Positions 1-8,638 of a stretch of DNA of 64,000 bases are shown here, piece by piece (position 1 is the stretch's first letter; each line of letters begins with the position of its first letter). The notes under the pieces were generated by a model. The model was not told where the DNA came from. It saw nothing but the letters and a program-made list of their open reading frames with translations, and did not search any database. The position numbers were made by a program, and so were the translations under genes. The DNA is from Paenibacillus lutrae. Its GTDB lineage: Bacteria > Bacillota > Bacilli > Paenibacillales > NBRC-103111. The DNA lies in assembly GCF_009757775.1 (NCBI RefSeq), contig NZ_RHLK01000003.1:660882-724881 (forward strand), in the 5' to 3' direction.

Positions 1-571
1 AAATTTCATCGATATCCAGCATTTCGCCCTTCTTGACCATGTTGTGACGAATGCGGTTGATGATAAGCTTAGGAGCATGAATCTTCTCATTCTCGAGCAG
101 TCCGATAATACGGTCCGCATCGCGGACGGCCGCATTCTCCGGCGTGGTCACGACAATCGCCTTATCCGCACCGGCAACGGCATTGCGGAAACCCTGCTCG
201 ATTCCGGCAGGGCAGTCGATAATTACAAAATCAAAATCTTTCTTAAGCTCAAGTATGATATCCTTTACGCTCTCCGGGGAAACCGCATGCTTGTCTTTGG
301 TCTGCGCAGCAGGGAGCAGATATAATTCTTCGAAACGCTTGTCCTTGATCAGTGCTTGGGGCAGCCTGCAGCGTCCCTCAACGACATCCACCAGATCATA
401 GATAATGCGGTTCTCCAGTCCCATGACAACGTCCAGGTTGCGCAGCCCGATATCCGTGTCGACCATACATACTTTCTTGCCCTGCAGAGCGAGTGCGGTC
501 CCTACATTAGCCGACGTGGTCGTTTTGCCGACGCCGCCTTTTCCGGAAGTAATGACGATTGCCTCTCCCAT
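1..571 (-). CDS. minD: Septum site-determining ATPase MinD (3' end cut by window edge)
   Basis: MinD is a membrane-associated ATPase that recruits MinC and confines FtsZ ring assembly to midcell. The frame reads leftward from an ATG at 569-571 and stays open to the window edge, giving about 190 N-terminal residues. The deviant Walker A motif KGGVGKTT is at residues 11-18, followed by the switch motif with VDTDIGLRNLD and the IIDCPAGIE Walker B region. GAGGAGTG sits a proper distance upstream of the ATG. minC lies 66 bp upstream on the same strand, so the two are probably co-transcribed after mreBCD. The C-terminal amphipathic helix is outside the window. Identification is secure. Confidence 0.96.
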   Translation of the reverse strand, partial: MGEAIVITSGKGGVGKTTTSANVGTALALQGKKVCMVDTDIGLRNLDVVMGLENRIIYDLVDVVEGRCRLPQALIKDKRFEELYLLPAAQTKDKHAVSPESVKDIILELKKDFDFVIIDCPAGIEQGFRNAVAGADKAIVVTTPENAAVRDADRIIGLLENEKIHAPKLIINRIRHNMVKKGEMLDIDEI

Positions 572-637
572 GGTATTCACTCCTCAGCGATACGATTATT
601 GCGTACAAGACGGCCGCTTATGCGGTCCGTCTTTGTT

Positions 638-1279
638 CTATGCAAGCACCAGGCGGTGCATTCCATTCAATTTGTCGATTTCCATATGACCGTCTTTGAT
701 GCAGGCATATTCCATGAAAGCTTCCTGGAACCCCCATTCATCCGGAGGTCGGCTAATTACACTCGCAATACGCAGCTGAGTCGGACGCATATGAGAAGCC
801 GCGATAATCGCTGTATCATCTCCATCCAACCCGGCATGGGCCATACCTCTGAGTGAGCCCATTATGTAAATACTGCCGGTACACAGGATAGTACCCCCAG
901 GATTCACATCTCCCAGATAAAGAAGATTCCCATCGTGCTGCAAAGTCTGTCCAGACCGGATCATACCTTTAAGGACGGTGATCGGCGCTGCGGTTCCGGC
1001 AAGCGGCTCCGGTTCATCGGATTCAATCGATTGTATAAGAAGATTGCCCTTCTGTCCGATGATAGCCCGGATTTCCTCTTTTTCTTCATCGCTGACAATG
1101 CGCCTGCCTAGTCTTACATGGACATGCACGATGGGGCCGGTCAATATGCGGTCATGGGTGCTTTCCAGCTTATGCCGCAATTCATCCAGAACAGCCGCCA
1201 GCTCGCAAGAATCATCGAGAAGAAAGTTTAGGCCGTCTTTGACTCCCTTAATAATCACATGATGTTTGCCAGCCGTCAT
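638..1279 (-). CDS. minC: Septum site-determining protein MinC
   Basis: MinC inhibits FtsZ polymerisation and works with MinD at the poles and new septa. The protein has the usual two parts: an N-terminal FtsZ-inhibiting domain and a C-terminal right-handed beta-helix domain, recognisable from residues resembling LKGMIRSGQ and GDVNPGGTI, then MGSLRGMAHAG. A start eight codons further upstream is open, but GGGTGGGAGG lies inside that extension about 10 bp before the ATG at 1277-1279, so the inner ATG (213 residues) is preferred. It sits between mreD and minD in the conserved mreBCD-minCD order. Confidence 0.95.
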   Translation of the reverse strand: MTAGKHHVIIKGVKDGLNFLLDDSCELAAVLDELRHKLESTHDRILTGPIVHVHVRLGRRIVSDEEKEEIRAIIGQKGNLLIQSIESDEPEPLAGTAAPITVLKGMIRSGQTLQHDGNLLYLGDVNPGGTILCTGSIYIMGSLRGMAHAGLDGDDTAIIAASHMRPTQLRIASVISRPPDEWGFQEAFMEYACIKDGHMEIDKLNGMHRLVLA

Positions 1280-1360
1280 AAACGTTCCTACCTCCCACCC
1301 CATACAATTCGGCTTGCAGGCTGTGTTCTCCTGCCGGGGCGCATTCCACAGGCAAATTTA

Positions 1361-1891
1361 TTAATCCGCCTGAACCTTCTGACCCTGCAGGGCTTCCATC
1401 AGCTTCCGCATCGGAATATACACCGCAAGAGCAAAAAGCATATTGAATAACACGCTCGGCAGCATAATATGGGTAAATGCAAATTCAAAGTCCATGTTCA
1501 TAACATCAAATAAGCGATATACCCCATACTTGGTCAGTTCGAACAGCAGCACCCCGATCCCCATCATCAATAAGGTAGACAGGATCAGGCCGCTTTGCCT
1601 CCGGGGCATCATTCCGGCAATATAGCCAATCAAGCCGAAGCCGAAAGAATACACGCCGAGAATATGTCCGTAATAAACAAAATCATGAAGCATACCGAAG
1701 GCTAGACCATAGAGCAGGGCCGAATGCCGGTTTAAATAAAGTCCGATGTACAAAATAATAATAAGCATAAAATTAGAAGAAATCTGAACGATATCCTGCC
1801 AGTTCTGAGGGATAAGCCAATGAATAAGAGACCCTTCCAGAATAAGCAGTCCCATTAAAATAAGCCAGAGCGAGTTACGAATCATGATCAT
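1361..1891 (-). CDS. mreD: Rod shape-determining membrane protein MreD
   Basis: MreD is an integral membrane component of the elongasome that links MreB and MreC to side-wall peptidoglycan synthesis. The 176 residues are highly hydrophobic with about five membrane segments and match the short MreD family in size. The start ATG overlaps the mreC stop (ATGA), indicating translational coupling. An ATG two codons in is also possible. Sequence conservation in this family is low, so the call rests mainly on hydropathy plus position directly after mreB and mreC. Confidence 0.93.
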   Translation of the reverse strand: MIMIRNSLWLILMGLLILEGSLIHWLIPQNWQDIVQISSNFMLIIILYIGLYLNRHSALLYGLAFGMLHDFVYYGHILGVYSFGFGLIGYIAGMMPRRQSGLILSTLLMMGIGVLLFELTKYGVYRLFDVMNMDFEFAFTHIMLPSVLFNMLFALAVYIPMRKLMEALQGQKVQAD

Positions 1892-2772
1892 TTCACCTCG
1901 GGCACTTCAACAATGAACACTTCATAGATGTGCCGGAAATCGGCGAAAGGCTTCACAGCGACTTTGTGCGTAATGCCGAAGTCTCCGGGTTCACGGGAAA
2001 CAACCGTTCCGACAGGAATTCCGCTCGGGAATACTTTGCCCAGGCCCGATGTGATTACGGTATCCCCAATTTCAAGCCTGTCATTGACATCTACCTGATT
2101 CATGATCAAGAGGCCTTTCTCCTTATCGAAGGATTGAATCATTCCATAGGAGCCCTGGTTCTGACCAGATTTATACTCTTTTCCTTTAACCGTAGCGGAA
2201 ATTGCTTTGGATTTGTTCGCTTGCGTATCGCTAAGATCGGTAAGAAGCTGTACGTTAGAGGTAAACTCGGTAACGGTCAGAACCCTGCCGAGCATACCGT
2301 CCACGTTCATAACGGCCATATTCGGTTTGATCCCGTCTTTCTCACCCAGATTAACGGTAATCGTCCCGTTATAAGGATCGGGACTTGCAGCTATCACATC
2401 CGCAATGCGGTACCGGTAGTTCGATACCTGTTTCTGCCGCTCTGTAAATTCCAAAGCTTCTTTATATCGCTTATTCTGGTCTTCCAGCGAATTCAGCTGC
2501 TGGGTAGCCAGTGCGTAATCGGTAAGCCGCTTCTTAAGGATCTGATTCTCCTCATGAATGGTCTTAAGTTTGCTCACGTCTTCGAAGAAGCCTGAGACAC
2601 TGGCAGCCGGTCGGTAGAACAGGCTTTGTGTCCAAGCGATCGAGTCTTTCAAAAATTTCTCCGGCCAGTAAAAACTAGTCCGACCGCTAAGCGTAAGACC
2701 CATCAGAATAAAAAAACAGATGAGTCCCAGCATTAGCACGATCAGTCTTTTGTTCCCCATGAATTTTAACAA
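1888..2772 (-). CDS. mreC: Rod shape-determining protein MreC
   Basis: MreC is an extracytoplasmic scaffold of the elongasome. It has one N-terminal membrane segment (about residues 9-27), a coiled coil (about 60-115, rich in Lys/Glu/Leu) and then the beta-rich MreC core with motifs such as VNLGEKDGIKPNMAV and ITSGLGKVFPSGIPVG. The start is most likely TTG at 2770-2772: GAGAAGGTG lies 5-6 bp upstream of it, while the ATG at codon 5 has no ribosome binding site. The gene lies 31 bp after mreB and overlaps mreD by four bases. Confidence 0.95.
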   Translation of the reverse strand: MLKFMGNKRLIVLMLGLICFFILMGLTLSGRTSFYWPEKFLKDSIAWTQSLFYRPAASVSGFFEDVSKLKTIHEENQILKKRLTDYALATQQLNSLEDQNKRYKEALEFTERQKQVSNYRYRIADVIAASPDPYNGTITVNLGEKDGIKPNMAVMNVDGMLGRVLTVTEFTSNVQLLTDLSDTQANKSKAISATVKGKEYKSGQNQGSYGMIQSFDKEKGLLIMNQVDVNDRLEIGDTVITSGLGKVFPSGIPVGTVVSREPGDFGITHKVAVKPFADFRHIYEVFIVEVPEVK

Positions 2773-2803
2773 TTCAGCACCTTCTCACGTCGTCGCGATT
2801 AGA

Positions 2804-3835
2804 CTAACGTCTGTACTTGGCGCCAGATCTTGCGCCTTTGAACAGATGAATATGGTCGAGTGCACGACCCGTACCGATGGCTACACAATCCAGAGGGTTA
2901 TCGGCCACAATGACAGGCATTCCCGTTTCGCCTGCAAGGAGCTTATCCATATTACGCAGCAGAGCGCCCCCGCCTGTCAGCACAATGCCGCGGTCCATGA
3001 TGTCTGCGGCAAGCTCCGGCGGACATTTCTCCAAAGTTACTTTGACCGCGTCAATAATGGCGTTGACGGTGTCTGTCAAAGCATCTGTAATTTCGTCTGA
3101 AGTGACGGAAATTGTCTTGGGCAGGCCTGTAACGAGGTCACGGCCGCGAATTTCAAGGAATTCAGGCTGCTCCATCGGCAGCGCGGAACCTACTTCCATT
3201 TTGAGCGTCTCTGCAGTCCGCTCACCGATCATCAGGTTATACGTGCGCTTGATGTACTGGGTAATCGCTTCGTCCATTTCATCACCGGCGATCCGGATAG
3301 AACGGCTCGTTACGATACCGCCGAGGGAAATTACGGCCACTTCGGTCGTACCGCCGCCGATATCCACAACCATGCTTCCGGTCGGCTCCCAAACCGGCAA
3401 ATCTGCGCCAATAGCCGCAGCAAAAGGTTCCTCGATGGTATAGGCATCGCGTGCGCCTGCCTGCTTCGTAGCATCTTCTACCGCGCGCTTTTCTACTGCG
3501 GTAATGCCGGACGGTACGCAAACCATCACGTTAGGATGTCTTTGGAACATAAAGCGGTCTTTCTGCGCCTGGCGCAAGAAATAACGGATCATTGTTGCGG
3601 TTGTTTCAAAATCGGCAATAACGCCATCTTTCATCGGACGAATCGCACGGATGTTGCCCGGAGTCCGGCCGATCATTTTCTTGGCATTGTCGCCGACAGC
3701 CTCAATAGTTTTGGTATCCGTACGAATCGCAACGACCGACGGTTCCCTCACAATGATACCTTTTCCTTTTAAATATACCAATGTATTGGCAGTACCCAAA
3801 TCGATACCTAAATCCTTTGTAAAGCCTCCGAACAT
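2804..3835 (-). CDS. mreB: Rod shape-determining actin homologue MreB
   Basis: MreB is the bacterial actin that forms membrane-bound filaments guiding peptidoglycan insertion. The 343-residue protein shows the actin-fold ATP-binding signatures: [13 protein letters not shown] near the N-terminus (phosphate 1), [18 protein letters not shown] near residue 160 (phosphate 2) and the adenosine motif [11 protein letters not shown] near 290. The ATG at 3833-3835 is chosen because AAGGAGCC lies 11 bp upstream; the open frame extends seven codons further without support. It heads the mreBCD-minCD group, with radC about 146 bp upstream. Confidence 0.97.
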   Translation of the reverse strand: MFGGFTKDLGIDLGTANTLVYLKGKGIIVREPSVVAIRTDTKTIEAVGDNAKKMIGRTPGNIRAIRPMKDGVIADFETTATMIRYFLRQAQKDRFMFQRHPNVMVCVPSGITAVEKRAVEDATKQAGARDAYTIEEPFAAAIGADLPVWEPTGSMVVDIGGGTTEVAVISLGGIVTSRSIRIAGDEMDEAITQYIKRTYNLMIGERTAETLKMEVGSALPMEQPEFLEIRGRDLVTGLPKTISVTSDEITDALTDTVNAIIDAVKVTLEKCPPELAADIMDRGIVLTGGGALLRNMDKLLAGETGMPVIVADNPLDCVAIGTGRALDHIHLFKGARSGAKYRR

Positions 3836-3981
3836 AATAAAACGGCTCCTTCCCAAAATCCATCTTCTCTCTGATTAGCTGCTCAACAGGCAGCAAAATA
3901 CCGACGGTTTATTGTTTTCGTCATAGTTTTCGTATTCATTGTCGAAATTAGGGGTCTTTCTCGAACATAATCTCTATTATA

Positions 3982-4671
3982 TTACATATGACCTTGCTCC
4001 TTCAAACTGACGTAGCGATCGTCACCGATGACCACATGATCCAGTACATCAATTCCGATAATTCCGCCTGCTTCGATCAGCCTGTGAGTGAGTTCAATGT
4101 CCTGTGGGCTTGGCGTAGGATCCCCGCTGGGATGGTTATGTACGCATACGATAGAGGCGCTGCTGCGCTGGATGGCAGCCCGGAAAACTTCCCGCGGGTG
4201 TACAATGGAGGCATTCAGAGTGCCGATAGACAGCGTTTCTCTGCCGATGATGTGGTTCTTGGTATTGAGGAACAAACAAACGAAATGTTCTTTCTGCAAA
4301 TATCGCAATTCATCCTTCAGCAAGTCAAAAACATCAAATGGAGAGCGCACTGTCGTCGTCTCATCCATCCGGGTCCGCGAAATTCGGCGGCCGAGCTCAA
4401 TTCCTGCCATGATCTGCAGCGCCTTGGCATCGCCGATGCCTTTGATCCGGGTGAGTTCCTCTCTGCTGGTCTCAACTAACCCGCGTAACCCGCCGCTTTC
4501 CGACAATATCCGCTGGGCCAGTCCAAGTGAAGATTCGGAGTAAGTCCCGGTACGCAACAGAATAGCGAGCAGCTCCGCGCTGCTGAGCGATGAGGCCCCT
4601 ACCTGCATCATTCTCTCGCGCGGCCTCTCTTCGGACGGAATCTCGCGCAAGGTGACAATTGATGATATCAT
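3982..4671 (-). CDS. radC: RadC/JAB-domain protein
   Basis: This is a RadC family protein (229 residues). The N-terminal half contains a helix-hairpin-helix-like region with LTRIKGIGDAKALQI, and the C-terminal half is a JAB/MPN domain with the metal-binding motif H178-N-H180 followed by D191. Despite the historical name, a role in DNA repair is not established for the family; JAB domains are metallohydrolase-like folds. The open frame runs 73 codons upstream, but the ATG at 4669-4671 preceded by AGAAGGG fits family N-termini. The order maf-radC-mreB is conserved in Bacillales. Confidence 0.94.
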   Translation of the reverse strand: MISSIVTLREIPSEERPRERMMQVGASSLSSAELLAILLRTGTYSESSLGLAQRILSESGGLRGLVETSREELTRIKGIGDAKALQIMAGIELGRRISRTRMDETTTVRSPFDVFDLLKDELRYLQKEHFVCLFLNTKNHIIGRETLSIGTLNASIVHPREVFRAAIQRSSASIVCVHNHPSGDPTPSPQDIELTHRLIEAGGIIGIDVLDHVVIGDDRYVSLKEQGHM

Positions 4672-5084
4672 ATATTCCCTTCTTCCGGTATGTAGTTTAC
4701 AAAATTCCTGATATTCCCTAAGCCGGGATTCTCTATGTATCCGGGCCATAAAATATTCTTTTGATAAAAAGAACGAACCAAAGGAAGAGAGAAAACTTGC
4801 AGGGGCTTCTATGTAATGACGAAGCAAGCCGCATGAAAGTCTGCAGCATGAATCTATCTTATTGCTGTGCCGCCTATAGAAACGGGACATTTTGCCGTGT
4901 GAGATTGCTTTTGGAGAGGGGACTGAGAAAAATGTGCCGGTTCCAGTCTATAGGCACAATGCCTGGAAGATAACGATTGGAAGGAAATTTCCTTACGCCT
5001 GGTGCAGCGTAGTCGCAGCTAACTGTGTTCTGTAAGCTTATTGTGTGGGTATTTTGTGAGAACAGTCTTATTACTGGAGTGTAG
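4672..5084. other. Intergenic region upstream of radC, no gene found
   Basis: I see no convincing gene. It should contain the radC promoter on the minus strand. A small inverted repeat (TGTGCC ... GGCACA) occurs near 4930-4960. The next 370 bases form the G-rich repeat arrays. Confidence 0.5.
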
Positions 5085-5087
5085 GTT

Positions 5088-5297
5088 TGAGTTTAGGTTT
5101 AGGTTTGAGTTTGGGTTTGGGTTTGGGTTTGGGTTTGGGTTTGGGTTTGGGTTTGAGTTTGGGTTTAGGTTTGAGTTTGAGTTTGGGTTTGGGTTTGGGT
5201 TTGGGTTTGGGTTTGGGTTTGGGTTTGGGTTTGGGTTTGGGTTTGGGTTTGGGTTTGGGTTTGGGTTTGGGTTTGGGTTTGGGTTTGGGTTTGGGTT
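5088..5297 (+). repeat. Telomere-like hexamer array (GTTTGG)n, about 35 units
   Basis: The plus strand consists of roughly 35 consecutive hexamers of the form GTTTGG, with variant units GTTTAG and GTTTGA mainly at the 5' side. Read in register it is (GGGTTT)n, differing by one base from vertebrate-type telomere repeats. The plus strand is purely G/T-rich with evenly spaced GGG runs, so it meets the G-quadruplex pattern many times over. Because the unit is six bases, all frames stay open and produce artefactual Gly-Phe, Leu-Gly and Pro-Lys frames. It lies in the gap between the Rrf2 gene and radC. Confidence 0.93.
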
Positions 5298-5331
5298 TTG
5301 AGTTAAGGTTTAGGTTTGAGTTTAGGGTTTG

Positions 5332-5456
5332 GTTCGTTGGGGTTAGGTTCGTTAGGGTTAGGTTCGTTAGGGTTAGGTTCGTTAGGGTTAGGTTCGTTGG
5401 GGTTAGGTTCGTTGGGGTTAGGTTCGTTGGGGTTAGGTTCGAGTTGGGGTTAGGTC
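5332..5456 (+). repeat. Tandem array of a 15-bp unit GTTCGTTRGGGTTAG, eight copies
   Basis: Units begin at 5332, 5347, 5362, 5377, 5392, 5407, 5422 and 5437. Position 8 alternates between A and G; the last copy is diverged (GTTCGAGTTGG). The unit contains TTAGGGTTAG or TTGGGGTTAG, so it is related in composition to the adjacent hexamer array and probably arose from it by a higher-order duplication. No spacers are present, so this is not a CRISPR array. Confidence 0.92.
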
Positions 5457-5599
5457 GTTTGAGTTGGTCAAAATTACCAGATGGATTTGTTAGGGGAGCT
5501 GCATACGGAAGGCTAACTGCCTCTGCCTGACAGGAGCAGGCATACAGCATGTGCCCGCTCGTTAAGTCAGAAGATTCCAGAAATAACGGCAGGCACTGG

Positions 5600-6034
5600 T
5601 TATAACACTGCGTTCTTCTCGGATTGGTTTAACTTGCGAAGCATACTTCCAATCGTAACGCCTTTGAGATAGTGAATCATATTCTGTTCAGCTCCATCGA
5701 GCATTTCATCCATAACGTTCTGCATATTAGCAGAAATAACACAATCGTTATCTTCATTGCCTGAGCACCAATGGGGCTTGAGTGTCCCCAGGGAAGTCAG
5801 CGTATAAATGTCCCCCAGAGTAATCAGGTCCGGGTCGCAGTTAAGGATAAACCCTCCCCCGCAGCCTTCCTTGGTCCGGACATATCCTGCTTTGCGCAAA
5901 CAGCCCATAATTTTACGGATACGCGCAGAATGTGTCGAAACATTAAGGGCGATATCGTCACTAGAAGCCATATGTTCCGGCAGATGGGCCAGGAGCACCA
6001 GACTGTGAACCGCGATCGTAAACTCACTGTTCAT
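5600..6034 (-). CDS. Rrf2 family transcriptional regulator
   Basis: A 144-residue winged-helix regulator of the Rrf2 family. The DNA-binding part is at residues 1-75, with the family pattern [27 protein letters not shown] and [13 protein letters not shown]. Two cysteines spaced CX7C follow near residues 100-108; the third cysteine expected for Fe-S members such as IscR or NsrR is not seen, so cluster binding is doubtful. The ATG at 6032-6034 has AAGGAGGTG upstream; a longer open frame overlaps the end of maf. The target genes cannot be read from context. Confidence 0.88.
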   Translation of the reverse strand: MNSEFTIAVHSLVLLAHLPEHMASSDDIALNVSTHSARIRKIMGCLRKAGYVRTKEGCGGGFILNCDPDLITLGDIYTLTSLGTLKPHWCSGNEDNDCVISANMQNVMDEMLDGAEQNMIHYLKGVTIGSMLRKLNQSEKNAVL

Positions 6035-6122
6035 GACAAAAGCACCTCCTTCTCCTGATGTCCTCCTTATTGTACCAGAAGCGGGGGATCTTGAAAACGG
6101 CCGGAACGACTTCGCATGGCTT

Positions 6123-6749
6123 TTATAGGACCATAATCCCAAAAGGGATGAGCATGTCGCTCAGCAGGGAGACCGGCAAGCCTACCACATTGAAATAATC
6201 CCCTTCGATTCCTTCTATCAATGTAGCGCCAATTCCTTGAATTCCATACGAACCCGCTTTATCCGAAGGTTCTCCCGTGGCGATGTAGCGCCGGATTTGG
6301 CCCGCATCCATCGGTTTCATTTGTACGCTGGTTCTTCTATGGCGTACTTCACGTATGCTCCCGTTCACACGAAGACAAGCTACCCCGCTGTACACCTCAT
6401 GCGTCCTTCCTTGAAGGGAAGAAAGCATCCGGAAAGCATCCTCTTCATCCACAGGCTTGCCCAGCACCTGCCCCTCCAGTACCACTATGGTGTCCGATCC
6501 GATGACAACAGTCTCCTGGTCGTGTGGACTGGATTGGAAACGCCCGGAGACAGCCTCTGCTTTGCGGAGTGCGAGTTCCTCTACAATTTGCGGCGGAGTC
6601 AGCTCGGGAGTGACACCTTCGTCAACATCACTTACTACGATTTCAAACGTAAGCCCCATTCCTTTTAACAGCTCCTGCCGCCGGGGCGAGGAAGAAGCCA
6701 AAATGATCCGGGGTATGGTCGTACTGGTTGGTGTCTGCATGTTATCCAT
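6123..6749 (-). CDS. maf: Maf family nucleoside triphosphate pyrophosphatase
   Basis: Maf proteins hydrolyse dTTP, UTP or modified nucleotides to the monophosphate and pyrophosphate; overproduction affects septation in B. subtilis. The 208 residues show the N-terminal SSSPRRQELL motif (Ser-Arg loop), IGSDTIVVLEGQVLGKP in the middle and DKAGSYGIQGIGA near the C-terminus, as in the dTTP/UTP-specific YhdE/Maf branch. GGGAGG lies upstream of the ATG at 6747-6749. The gene precedes the Rrf2 gene and radC on the same strand. Confidence 0.94.
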   Translation of the reverse strand: MDNMQTPTSTTIPRIILASSSPRRQELLKGMGLTFEIVVSDVDEGVTPELTPPQIVEELALRKAEAVSGRFQSSPHDQETVVIGSDTIVVLEGQVLGKPVDEEDAFRMLSSLQGRTHEVYSGVACLRVNGSIREVRHRRTSVQMKPMDAGQIRRYIATGEPSDKAGSYGIQGIGATLIEGIEGDYFNVVGLPVSLLSDMLIPFGIMVL

Positions 6750-6870
6750 GAACTAAAGCCTCCCGAAATTTGTGACAAGTAAATACATGCAACCTGAAAA
6801 TGTTCTTAGGCTGCCTGACGCGCGAAAGCGGCCTTGTAAGCCGATTAACGGAGAAACACCAATCTATCGC

Positions 6871-7113
6871 CTATACTTTGCGGTACAGCCAAAAGGCAGC
6901 AGCCAGTCCGAGGATACTGCACAAATTCAGCTTGATTTGAAGATTAATGTCGTAACTGATCACCTGGAGGTCTGCACGAGGCTGCCAAACAATGCTTGTC
7001 GATTGGGTGAGGAATGACAGGGCCTTGACAGGAGCCAGCAGCTGCCCCGTTATGATGCCGACAATGAGACCGATGATCAGAAATAAGATCAGGGTGAAGC
7101 CATTTTTCTTCAT
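6871..7113 (-). CDS. DUF4321 small membrane protein
   Basis: An 80-residue protein with two membrane segments (about residues 6-28 and 62-78) and the pattern GQLLAPVKALSFLTQS between them. This matches the DUF4321 family found beside maf in Paenibacillaceae and related clostridia; its function is unknown. AGAGAGGG precedes the ATG at 7111-7113. It lies about 120 bp upstream of maf in the same direction and may be its operon partner. Confidence 0.85.
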   Translation of the reverse strand: MKKNGFTLILFLIIGLIVGIITGQLLAPVKALSFLTQSTSIVWQPRADLQVISYDINLQIKLNLCSILGLAAAFWLYRKV

Positions 7114-7259
7114 CCATTACCCTCTCTTCCCTTGTTTCCCCATAATTATACGGAACCTCCTGACTACGTTCAATCCAAGAAAACAACAATTTGTAACATA
7201 TTTCTTGCTTACGGCATTGGTAAGTTCCTGTACAATTGGAAACGGGAGGGGATTTTCAG

Positions 7260-8468
7260 ATGGGAAAAAGCAGCAAACTCCTGTGGCTGACCCTTGTGCT
7301 ACTGCTCGTTTTCCCTTATGAAGCTATGGCCTACAAAGTAGTAGTAGACCCCGGCCATGGAGGGAGCGATCCGGGAGCCATCGGTGTAAACGGTTTGAAA
7401 GAAAAGACGGTAAATCTCGATATTTCACTGAAACTCCGGGATGAACTGAGAAAAAAAGGAATCCAAGTGGTCATGACGCGATCGGACGACCGATACTTGG
7501 CACTTGCCGACCGGGTTGAATTCACAAATGCCCAAAAAGCGGATATTCTCGTCTCCGTGCATGCGAATTCCAATCCAAGCTCATCACCGGGGGGTTCGCA
7601 AGTGCTCTATTATGACAGCGCCTATCCGCAGGCAAGTTATCCTGCCAGCCCTGAGATGGAAGCACTCACACCTTACAGCAAGCAGCTCGCGCAAAAAGTA
7701 CTGAACTCCGTACTGAAGCAGACCGGCCTTAAGGACCAGGGGTTAGTCCCGAGCGCGGTGTATGTTGTCCGGAAGGGTACGATTCCAAGCGTGCTGGTCG
7801 AGACAGCATTTCTGAGCAACTCCAAGGAAGCGGCAATGCTTGCAGATTCCGCTTTCCGCCAGAAGATGGCCAAAGCGATTGCGGACGGCATCGCCGAGTT
7901 CCAGCCGCCTGTTTTTGCAGATACGTCCGTTCACTGGGCTAAAGACGCTATCCTGCGCATGAAGAACAAGGGCTGGATGGAGGGAATCGGAAATCTGTTC
8001 GAACCCAACCGCGCGTTGACACGTGCCGAATTCGTGACCGTGATGGACAGAGTCTTCCATCTTGACGGCCTGACTGCAGACGGTCCTGATAACGAAGTGC
8101 CTGTCTTCAGCGATTTAAAAAGCAATCATTGGTCCTACACAGTCATGTCCAAAGCCGTCCGTCTCGGGCTGCTGAACGGATACGAGGACCACACGGTTCG
8201 TCCGAACCAGCCGATTACGCGCGGAGAAGTTGCCGCCGTTTTTCAGCGGCTTCGGCAAATGACCGGCGTACCTACCCAGACGCCGCCGAGCGGCAGCTTT
8301 GTTTTCAATGATGTGCCGGCTTCCGCCTGGTACGCGCCTGCCGTGTTTACGCTTAAAAAATCAGGCATCATTGATGGCGTGACCAACACCGAATTCAAAC
8401 CGAACCGTTACATATCCAGAGCGGAAATTGCCGCAATGATGGACCGATACGCTGCGAATCAGCCATAG
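7260..8468 (+). CDS. SLH-anchored N-acetylmuramoyl-L-alanine amidase
   Basis: A secreted peptidoglycan hydrolase of the Amidase_3 (LytC/AmiC/CwlD) family, cutting between muramic acid and L-alanine. After a signal peptide (residues 1-24, ending AMA) the zinc site is complete: H33, E48 and H101, with catalytic E181 in VLVETAFLSN. Residues about 215-402 form three SLH domains that would hold the enzyme on the secondary cell wall polymer. The ATG at 7260 follows GGGAGGGG by 9 bp; a TTG eight codons upstream is unsupported. It faces the SPOR-domain gene tail to tail across a shared terminator. Confidence 0.95.
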   Translation: MGKSSKLLWLTLVLLLVFPYEAMAYKVVVDPGHGGSDPGAIGVNGLKEKTVNLDISLKLRDELRKKGIQVVMTRSDDRYLALADRVEFTNAQKADILVSVHANSNPSSSPGGSQVLYYDSAYPQASYPASPEMEALTPYSKQLAQKVLNSVLKQTGLKDQGLVPSAVYVVRKGTIPSVLVETAFLSNSKEAAMLADSAFRQKMAKAIADGIAEFQPPVFADTSVHWAKDAILRMKNKGWMEGIGNLFEPNRALTRAEFVTVMDRVFHLDGLTADGPDNEVPVFSDLKSNHWSYTVMSKAVRLGLLNGYEDHTVRPNQPITRGEVAAVFQRLRQMTGVPTQTPPSGSFVFNDVPASAWYAPAVFTLKKSGIIDGVTNTEFKPNRYISRAEIAAMMDRYAANQP

Positions 8469-8476
8469 AATACAGC

Positions 8477-8520
8477 AAAAAGCAACGCCTGGACATAAAC
8501 AGACCAGGCGTTGCTTTTTT
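8477..8520. terminator. Bidirectional rho-independent terminator
   Basis: A perfect stem AAAGCAACGCCTGG / CCAGGCGTTGCTTT with an 11-base loop and T-runs on both sides, placed between the convergent amidase and SPOR-domain genes. Confidence 0.93.
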
Positions 8521-8638
8521 GATGTAGAAGCAAGTCTGACGGCTCTTCTTGGTTCTGGCCGCTGCAGCACTGTGCGCTGTGTAATTCGCTGCTGCTTAAT
8601 TCCGCTTAAGCCTCTCTTAAGCGGATAAACGGCCCCCG

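Noticed and set aside
5332..5456. Possible CRISPR array
   Set aside because: The repeats are 15 bp and directly adjacent with no unique spacers, and no cas genes are nearby.
5071..5550. Long open frames on both strands giving Pro-Lys, Leu-Gly and Gly-Phe polymers
   Set aside because: They are forced by repeat units of 6 and 15 bases, which keep every frame open. There is no ribosome binding site and the flanking residues resemble no protein.
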